A stretch of 13,315 nucleotides of DNA from an uncultured Lachnospiraceae bacterium (lineage in GTDB: Bacteria > Bacillota > Clostridia > Lachnospirales > Lachnospiraceae): positions 1 to 13,315 of the forward strand of contig CAJUBP010000069.1 in the NCBI GenBank assembly GCA_910584585.1. Direction: 5' to 3'. Shown here one piece after another: positions 1 to 4,191 of this stretch. The notes under the pieces are model-generated. The model made no database searches and was not told the origin of the DNA. It saw only the letters and a program-made list of their open reading frames with translations. The position numbers were made by a program, and so were the translations under genes. Within the stretch, counting starts at the first letter, position 1, and the number at the start of each line of letters is the position of its first letter.

Positions 1-52
1 AGCCGCTTCATCCGGATTTGTGTTGCTGCGCAGCGGCAAAATGTAGGTTAGT

Positions 53-385
53 GTGTTTTATAAATTGTTATTGCATTTTGTGAAAAAGGGAATAGATGTA
101 TATGATGTGAAATTAAATGCCTTATTTGAGGAGGATAATGATTCTCTCTATAAATATATCAAAGCGCTCAATCAGAGTAAGAATGATGAAAGCGTGATGT
201 ACGATTTAATAAATATGCTTAAATGGTATAATTATGATGAAGGAATAGATATTAGCCATATGACTTTTGGAATGAAACAGGATGGGAGGAACTTTAGATT
301 TTATTTTTATAACAATGGGGTATTAGCCGTTGATTCGGAAAAAATTATTGCGCAGCTATTTCTGCTGCTTAGGGATGTATTATGA
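53..385 (+). CDS. Hypothetical protein, 110 aa
   Basis: I do not recognise this protein. The frame opens after a TAG at 44-46 and starts with GTG at 53; there is no convincing Shine-Dalgarno sequence (only TAGG a few bases upstream), so the start is the least certain part, and no ATG lies near the N-terminus. The product is small and rich in aromatic and acidic residues, with a hydrophobic stretch near each end (residues 2-10 and 98-109) but no signal peptide or clear membrane segment. Its stop overlaps the start of the next gene in an ATGA arrangement (382-385), which points to translational coupling and a shared operon. The base composition is AT-rich compared with the carbohydrate genes further right. 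Size and setting would fit an accessory or immunity-type gene, but this is only a guess. Confidence 0.6.
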   Translation: MFYKLLLHFVKKGIDVYDVKLNALFEEDNDSLYKYIKALNQSKNDESVMYDLINMLKWYNYDEGIDISHMTFGMKQDGRNFRFYFYNNGVLAVDSEKIIAQLFLLLRDVL

Positions 386-849
386 AAAAATTTTTTTTGG
401 CGGGTATTATAGTTGCTGCTTGCGGCGCGTTGCTTATAAGATGTTTAAAGAAAAGGGGGAGGGAGAAGGCTCTTGCATGGGCGGTAAGTATTGTGTCTCC
501 TGCTTGTATTATTCTATTTTACCTGTCTGGCGTGAGTATGATCGTTCCGATCTTGGAATGTTTTAAAATTACAGATAATATTGTATTGTCCAGTGATTCA
601 ATTCGAGTAGCAGTTGATTCAGCAATTGTAACCTTATTGGTGAATATGCTGTTGTCATTTTTAAGTTTTCCTATAAAAGTAGAGGTAGAAGCGAAAAGCC
701 GTCAGGATTTGGAACAGGTTTTGATATATTGTAATCGAAGTTCCAAAATAGATTATGTGGTTAAAGTCAGTTCTGAGCACAGAAGGATGTTGGAATGGTA
801 TAAGAAATACAAAGAACCTGTGTTGCGAATTAATAATACTAAGCTATAA
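382..849 (+). CDS. Small membrane protein, 3' end displaced by an insertion sequence
   Basis: The family is not recognised. The start is ATG 382, with AGGGA at 371-375 and an ATGA overlap with the upstream gene. Residues about 3-20, 34-56 and 77-99 are hydrophobic, suggesting two or three membrane helices, followed by a charged, probably cytosolic tail (VEVEAKSRQDLEQ onward). Only codons up to Lys154 (AAG at 841-843) are native: the next codons CTA TAA belong to the left inverted repeat of the IS, so the protein gains a Leu and stops. In the uninterrupted gene the frame continues exactly at 2195 (AAT ACA AGT AAT). The present product lacks its native C-terminus and may or may not be functional, as all membrane segments remain. 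Its position in a tight run of small AT-rich genes suggests a common accessory role. Confidence 0.65.
   Translation: MKKFFLAGIIVAACGALLIRCLKKRGREKALAWAVSIVSPACIILFYLSGVSMIVPILECFKITDNIVLSSDSIRVAVDSAIVTLLVNMLLSFLSFPIKVEVEAKSRQDLEQVLIYCNRSSKIDYVVKVSSEHRRMLEWYKKYKEPVLRINNTKL
837..843. repeat. Left target-site duplication (TACTAAG)
   Basis: TACTAAG lies directly before the left inverted repeat of the IS; the identical copy is at 2188-2194. Both copies read ACT AAG in the frame of the interrupted gene, so the duplication adds two in-frame codons plus one base. Confidence 0.9.
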
Positions 850-949
850 ATGAGCAAATTTAGAAAATTGCACAATAAGTCTACGCCACTAAAGCTATAA
901 CCTGTTCAACGCCGATGTGCCTTTCTCCACATTGGTAGATAAAACGAAT

Positions 950-1966
950 TCATTCTTCCTGGATATGGCTGTAAATATAATCATAGCCTTCTTCAAAAGA
1001 CATGGTTTCGCCGCAGCCAGTACACGCAAGCAAATGAGCCAGCGACATCAGTAGCCAGTACCTCCTGATTCCCTGTGATGAGCGAATCTGGTATCTGTCA
1101 AACGCCAGTTTGTCCTTTGACTGGCGGAAGAACACCTCCACCGGCCACCGTTCCACATATATGTCCAGGATCTCCCGGGTGCTCAGAGAGGCGTCCGTAC
1201 TGATAAAAGCCCGCAGGGCTTTGGGAACATGGAATGCATCTTTGGGGTAGCTGATCAGAACCGCTGCATTTTCAATGCCGTTGAGGCTCCCCTCATACCG
1301 ATAGACATAATAACTCCGGCTGCCAACGGTCACGAGGCTGACAGCGGCGTCTGTCTTTCGCAGATGAAGGGCAAACTCACTTACCTTTTGCTTTATGCCG
1401 CAGGGGTAGAATACCCGGTTCGTTTTCAGTGCGCCAATGGTATAGAAGCCCTTTTTGATGAAGGCCTCCATAATGCCGCCGCAGGTATACCAGCTGTCAC
1501 AAAGGAAATAGGAAACAACCGGCGGCACAGGCAGTTCATCCGCAATCTCCTGTACGATTTTTACCTTTGATTTGGACTTGTCGTACATGACGATGGAATA
1601 ATTAAGGATGATGCCATTGCAGGAGAGCATGACGGCTACAGCCTGATGCCCATAGTCCTGCTTCCCTTTCAGATGGGACTGGTGGAAATACGCATCTTCA
1701 ATCGGGTGCAGAGCCCGTGACGAAGGCTTTGTTTTAGATGAGATGGTGTCGTCCACAATGCAGAACACAGGCTTTCCGGACTGTTGGGCTTCTTTATAAA
1801 TGAACTGGATGACGGTGCATTTCAGTATGTCTTCCAGCGTGGCGTCATCCCATTTTCCTTTATTAAGGAAATGCGCAACCGTGGTACGGTGGCAGGGGCT
1901 GTGCTTTTCAAAATCAATAGTCTTTCCATGATACCCGATAGAAAAGACGGATATCAGTATGGCCAT
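950..1966 (-). CDS. IS4-type DDE transposase (N-terminal codons in another frame)
   Basis: This is the transposase of the surrounding IS, which would cut and join the element ends through a DDE catalytic triad. Motifs visible in the 338-aa frame are CIVDDT at about residues 68-73 (first Asp region), LCDSWYTC at about 156 (second Asp), and YVERWPVEVFFRQSK at about 275-289, which matches the Y-x2-R-x3-E-x6-K signature exactly and supplies the catalytic Glu. ATG 1966 has no good ribosome binding site, and the frame stays open upstream to about 2063 without an ATG, GTG or TTG. A convincing N-terminal peptide begins in another frame at ATG 2069 and reaches a TAA at 2018-2016; joining the two at that point gives ...FNAALQLLKKLNLCRVF and then this frame. 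The true protein is therefore probably longer, about 372 aa, and either frameshifted or made by +1 frameshifting. Confidence 0.88.
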   Translation of the reverse strand: MAILISVFSIGYHGKTIDFEKHSPCHRTTVAHFLNKGKWDDATLEDILKCTVIQFIYKEAQQSGKPVFCIVDDTISSKTKPSSRALHPIEDAYFHQSHLKGKQDYGHQAVAVMLSCNGIILNYSIVMYDKSKSKVKIVQEIADELPVPPVVSYFLCDSWYTCGGIMEAFIKKGFYTIGALKTNRVFYPCGIKQKVSEFALHLRKTDAAVSLVTVGSRSYYVYRYEGSLNGIENAAVLISYPKDAFHVPKALRAFISTDASLSTREILDIYVERWPVEVFFRQSKDKLAFDRYQIRSSQGIRRYWLLMSLAHLLACTGCGETMSFEEGYDYIYSHIQEE

Positions 1967-2015
1967 GATATGCTTTATGGCGGTTTGGGGAAAGACACGA
2001 CATAAATTTAACTTC

Positions 2016-2069
2016 TTAAAGCAGTTGTAAAGCAGCGTTGAATGGTATATACTGTTTTCTATAAGACAT
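2016..2069 (-). other. Probable N-terminal segment of the transposase, out of frame
   Basis: The minus-strand reading from ATG 2069 (a second ATG is at 2072) gives 17 residues ending ...IPFNAALQLL and then TAA at 2018-2016. The last sense codon is CTT (2021-2019). Deleting one T of the TTT run at 2020-2018 fuses it to the transposase frame. AAAGG lies directly upstream of the ATG pair, closer than ideal for a ribosome binding site. The peptide sits 28 bases after the predicted transcription start of the IS promoter and its ATG lies inside an inverted-repeat arm. Assignment rests on how natural the joined sequence looks, not on a database match. Confidence 0.6.
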
Positions 2070-2134
2070 CATCCTTTGCAAAGTGTTGTTTTGTGGTAAA
2101 AACAGTATACACTATAAAGGAACCGATGTCTTAT
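2048..2134. repeat. Two interleaved inverted repeats around the transposase start
   Basis: TATACTGTTTT at 2048-2058 pairs with AAAACAGTATA at 2099-2109 (11 bp, perfect). ATAAGACATC at 2061-2070 pairs with GATGTCTTAT at 2125-2134 (10 bp, perfect). The order A-B-A'-B' means the two helices cannot simply nest: they would compete or form a pseudoknot. The minus-strand arm GATGTCTTAT (2070-2061) contains the putative start codon ATG (2069-2067), while the outer arms hold the -35 and -10 boxes. Only RNA begun upstream of the IS promoter would carry both partners. Confidence 0.8.
2104..2132 (-). promoter_or_regulatory. Predicted promoter of the transposase gene
   Basis: On the minus strand, AAGACA (2132-2127) and TATACT (2109-2104) are separated by 17 bases; the -10 box matches the sigma-A consensus at five of six positions. 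Transcription would start near 2097 and give a leader of about 28 bases before the ATG pair at 2072/2069. Both boxes lie within inverted-repeat arms whose partners are in the leader. Confidence 0.55.
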
Positions 2135-2187
2135 TTTATTGAAAATATTCTTGTATTTGGTAAAATTTCAAATTTGCTCATTTATAG

Positions 2188-2194
2188 TACTAAG
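2188..2194. repeat. Right target-site duplication (TACTAAG)
   Basis: Second copy of the 7-bp direct repeat, directly after the right inverted repeat of the IS (2170-2187). Confidence 0.9.
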
Positions 2195-2366
2195 AATACA
2201 AGTAATTACGTTACTCATTCGGTCAGACAAAACAATAAAGTGGGATGATGTGATAAAAGCGGATTTTTATCTCGGGACAAGCAATAAGTTGTCGGTGAAT
2301 GGAATATTTTGGCAGATAAAAAAGAGCGTGATCAAAATTGCGCATAGGGAGGAAGAGCATGATTAA
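2195..2366 (+). pseudogene. Separated 3' end of the interrupted membrane-protein gene
   Basis: From 2195 the frame of the membrane-protein gene continues (NTSNYVTHSVRQNNKVG) to TGA 2246-2248. The sequence then continues as plausible protein in the next frame, DDVIKADFYLGTSNKL and onward, to TAA at 2364-2366, which overlaps the ATG of the following gene (2359). Removing one G from GGG at 2242-2244 joins the two pieces and would give a native protein of about 210 aa. The downstream piece could alternatively be a separate 38-codon gene starting at GTG 2250, but that codon has no ribosome binding site. The first 18 codons are firm because the IS junction restores them precisely; the frameshift join is an inference. 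Confidence 0.6.
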
Positions 2367-2697
2367 TTTTTCTATATGGAATTTTAGCAAGTTTCATTCG
2401 TTGAGAGAACTTTTAGAGACGGTGGAAGAAAATAAAAGCATGGTTCAGAAATCCAGAAGGATACATGGGAATTGTGAGTTAATCAATGAGATAGGGATTT
2501 TTGATGAGTTTGGAAAATTTTCAATTTCTGCTATGGAGTGTATGGATGAAACAGTGGAATTTGTTGCATTTGGGACAAACTGCCAGACATGCAGAAAAAA
2601 CCAGGAAACAGACCAATATGAAGTAAGGGATGTTATAAAAAGGATCGTAGCATTTGAGAAGAATGGTATCGTGAAAACGGTAATATTAGCGTCTTAA
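2359..2697 (+). CDS. Hypothetical protein, 112 aa
   Basis: I do not recognise a family. ATG 2359 is preferred over an upstream TTG at 2338 because AGGGAGG lies at 2346-2352, a good ribosome binding site at correct distance. The protein has no signal peptide or membrane segment and looks like a small mixed alpha/beta cytosolic protein. It contains a CxxC pair (NCQTCRKN, about residues 76-83) and two further cysteines, which could bind a metal or be coincidental. The start lies inside the end of the preceding, broken reading frame (8-bp overlap), and the next gene starts 12 bases after its stop, so it was part of one transcription unit. The IS insertion upstream may now separate it from its original promoter. 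Confidence 0.72.
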   Translation: MINFSIWNFSKFHSLRELLETVEENKSMVQKSRRIHGNCELINEIGIFDEFGKFSISAMECMDETVEFVAFGTNCQTCRKNQETDQYEVRDVIKRIVAFEKNGIVKTVILAS

Positions 2698-2709
2698 AGA
2701 AATGCTGAA

Positions 2710-3396
2710 ATGGTTATTAAGAGGATGTTTGGGAATGAACTGATTTGGGGCGAGATTACGGAAGACAGGTATGTTTCAGAGGATATGTTGTATTGGCTGT
2801 TTTATCGTTTACGGGAAATGCCGGATGAATTGATAGTATCTGAACCCAGGATGTTTTTGAATGGTATTACAAGTTATTTAGGACGTACTAATGATAAAAT
2901 CAATGCGGTAAGGGGAATAGGAATCAGGGTGTCTGCATTATTGGGAACGTTAGGTATGTTGTTGGGAGAAGAGAGTTTGCGCGCTCTTCGGCCAAATATA
3001 CAATTTGGAGAACATGAAGTGAATATAGAATTGTATATTGGAAATAACGGAAAAATATATCCGAAAACATATGCCGGACCATATTCTGCAGAATTAGAAG
3101 AAACGGAGTTTGAAATAAAATTAGTAGTGCTCGTGTGCAGGTATATTTTGCCGTATTTAAAAAAGGGCTATATAGACAGCTGTGATAAACAAGAATGGTC
3201 TATTTATATTAAAAGAGTTTTCTTGAGTGCAGTGGGAAATGAAATGTCTGAAAAAATTAAAAAAGTTATGCAGAGCATTGAATTGGATATTGAAAAATAT
3301 GAGGCGATCAATGGAGAGGCAGCTGGAGAAGACCTGGATGAATCAGAAATAGAAGAGTTATTAGAAGAAGAGGATTTAGAAGAAGAAATTGAATAA
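2710..3396 (+). CDS. Hypothetical protein with acidic C-terminal tail, 228 aa
   Basis: The family is not recognised. ATG 2710 follows the previous stop by 12 bases; the ribosome binding site is poor, so expression may depend on coupling. The body (residues 1 to about 205) contains beta-rich stretches (HEVNIELYIGNNGKIYP) and hydrophobic helices (FEIKLVVLVCRYILPYL) but no clear membrane segment or signal peptide. The last 24 residues or so are almost entirely Glu, Asp and Leu (EESEIEELLEEEDLEEE-type), forming a strongly acidic, probably flexible tail. This could mimic nucleic acid or mediate protein binding, but nothing here proves it. It is the last gene of the AT-rich run; a strong terminator follows at 3512. 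Confidence 0.75.
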   Translation: MVIKRMFGNELIWGEITEDRYVSEDMLYWLFYRLREMPDELIVSEPRMFLNGITSYLGRTNDKINAVRGIGIRVSALLGTLGMLLGEESLRALRPNIQFGEHEVNIELYIGNNGKIYPKTYAGPYSAELEETEFEIKLVVLVCRYILPYLKKGYIDSCDKQEWSIYIKRVFLSAVGNEMSEKIKKVMQSIELDIEKYEAINGEAAGEDLDESEIEELLEEEDLEEEIE

Positions 3397-3511
3397 AAAC
3401 AATGCAAAATCTATGGCAGGGACAGCAAAGATGGAGGAATGTTTCATTCTGCCCCTGTAGATTTCGGATGGAGAGAAACAGAAGATTTGAAAAGCTGCGT
3501 ACGAATTTTAT

Positions 3512-3540
3512 GAGCTCTGCGAAAGCAGGGCTCTTCTTTT
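3512..3540 (+). terminator. Rho-independent terminator
   Basis: GAGCTCTGC (3512-3520), the tetraloop GAAA, and GCAGGGCTC (3525-3533) form a 9-bp stem with one G-U pair, followed by TTCTTTT. It lies 116 bases after the 228-aa gene and is the likely end of that operon. The 3397-3702 gap contains no convincing gene apart from this terminator and the promoter at 3612. Confidence 0.8.
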
Positions 3541-3611
3541 GTCAAGGCCTCCTTGTCGCGCGCGTATATTTTGCCGGATTGGAAAAGTTTGGAGCAGAAG
3601 CTGCCAGCCAG

Positions 3612-3640
3612 TTGGAAAATTCATAATTTTGAGTTATACT
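3612..3640 (+). promoter_or_regulatory. Sigma-A-type promoter of the truncated nucleotidyltransferase gene
   Basis: TTGGAA (3612-3617) and TATACT (3635-3640) are separated by exactly 17 bases, giving a start near 3647. A short GC hairpin (CCCGG 3654-3658 with CCGGG 3666-3670) would fall in the leader, and the ATG at 3703 follows a GAGGA ribosome binding site (3692-3696). The promoter survives although the gene it served does not. Confidence 0.65.
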
Positions 3641-3702
3641 TTTATTATCGCCGCCCGGCCGCGAACCGGGGTTTACAGAATCAAACGCAGTGAGGAAAAA
3701 TT

Positions 3703-3837
3703 ATGAATCTATTAGAATCGGTGACAGAGGCTTTCGTCAGGAAGAGCAGGGAAATCCTGAGTGAAAATCTGGTTGGAGTGTATCTTCACGGTTCCGCAGT
3801 GATGGGGTGCTTCAACGAGAAAAATATCATCCTATGA
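3703..3837 (+). pseudogene. Aminoglycoside-nucleotidyltransferase-like gene, N-terminal remnant
   Basis: This 44-codon frame starts at ATG 3703 behind GAGGA (3692-3696) and an excellent promoter. Residues 23-37, LVGVYLHGSAVMGCF, match the start of the nucleotidyltransferase fold as seen in aminoglycoside adenylyltransferases of the aadA type, where a Gly-Ser motif is followed by a DxD metal-binding pair in a context such as FNPxKSDID. Here the sequence diverges right after GCFN (EKNIIL, stop), so the catalytic aspartates and the rest of the enzyme are missing. Family members are usually about 250 aa. The remnant cannot be catalytic. Downstream sequence is rearranged and carries two small hairpin elements, so decay by deletion is likely. 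The family assignment rests on one motif and is moderately sure. Confidence 0.65.
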
Positions 3838-3920
3838 TTTTATCCGCGCAGGACGATTATTCGTCTGACCAGCCCTTTCAGTGGGATATGGACTGCGGAA
3901 ATGATTACGCCGCCTATATG
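3834..3920 (+). pseudogene. Unidentified gene fragment ending at a hairpin element
   Basis: An open frame beginning ATG 3834 (overlapping the stop of the previous remnant as ATGA) reads like real protein, with SAQDDYSSDQPFQWDMDC then GNDYAAYML, until the hairpin element begins at 3921 in the CTAG. If the element is removed the frame continues as MLGRLRDC and reaches a stop in the second element at about 4109. I do not recognise it. It could be a deleted, frame-shifted part of the nucleotidyltransferase gene or a piece of another gene. Confidence 0.35.
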
Positions 3921-4086
3921 CTAGAGCGTGTCTTAAAATTCATTCCCGCAATCTGCCGCCCCGCTTCACACCAGATTTCATGCTGAATTTAGTCAATGTA
4001 GCCCACTACACCTCCGAAATTCAGCATAAAATCTGATGTAAATTGGGACGACATCTTGCGGAAAGCAATTTTAAGACACGCTCTAG
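3921..4086. mobile_element. MITE-like hairpin element (166 bp)
   Basis: The sequence is an imperfect palindrome: arm 3921-3990 matches the reverse complement of 4017-4086 at 58 of 70 positions by hand alignment, with the outer 20 and innermost 10 bases identical. The central 26 bases contain a further small hairpin (TGTAG CCCA CTACA). Ends are GAGCGTGTC...GACACGCTC flanked by TA, or by CTAG on both sides, so the target duplication is TA or CTAG. There is no coding capacity. This is the form of a miniature inverted-repeat element mobilised in trans; a parent of the IS630/mariner (TA) or IS5/IS1182 (CTAG-like) type is possible. It lies about 105 bp before the regulator gene. Confidence 0.75.
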
Positions 4087-4091
4087 GCCGG

Positions 4092-4167
4092 TTAAGGGAC
4101 TGTAGAAAATAAGTGATACAGACAGATGCGCCATCTATTTTTCTGCAGTTCCTAAGGACACGCTCTA
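4092..4167. mobile_element. Second, partial hairpin element sharing the same end
   Basis: TTAAGGGACTGTAGAAAATA (4092-4111) and TATTTTTCTGCAGTTCCTAA (4136-4155) form an imperfect inverted repeat. The right side continues into GACACGCTCTA (4157-4167), identical to the right end of the neighbouring element (4075-4085). No matching left end is present, so this looks like a related element whose left terminus was lost or taken over by the insertion of the first. It ends 24 bases before the regulator start codon, so it must lie in that gene's leader or promoter. Confidence 0.5.
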
Positions 4168-4191
4168 AGCGCAAGGAAGGAAAAATACGTC

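Larger units (their letters stand above)
844..2187. mobile_element. Complete IS4-type insertion sequence (1,344 bp)
   Basis: The element is bounded by perfect 18-bp terminal inverted repeats, CTATAAATGAGCAAATTT at 844-861 and its reverse complement at 2170-2187. It is flanked by the 7-bp direct repeat TACTAAG at 837-843 and 2188-2194, the target duplication. It carries one transposase gene on the minus strand with the Y-x2-R-x3-E-x6-K signature of IS4-type DDE transposases. Duplication length and size fit IS4-family subgroups with short target duplications; the exact subgroup cannot be assigned by eye. It has inserted into the 3' part of the membrane-protein gene, opposite to its transcription. 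The intact ends and perfect duplication suggest a recent insertion, although the transposase frame has a break near its start. Confidence 0.93.

Noticed and set aside
1..46. Possible C-terminal tail of an upstream gene (ending SGFVLLRSGKM, TAG at 44-46)
   Set aside because: Only 14 codons are visible and another frame is also open to 49-51, so the coding frame cannot be decided.
3402..3626. 74-codon frame after the 228-aa gene
   Set aside because: It has no ribosome binding site, runs straight through the strong terminator hairpin at 3512-3540, and resembles no protein.
3989..4174. 61-codon minus-strand frame across both hairpin elements
   Set aside because: It is composed almost entirely of inverted-repeat sequence and lacks start signals.
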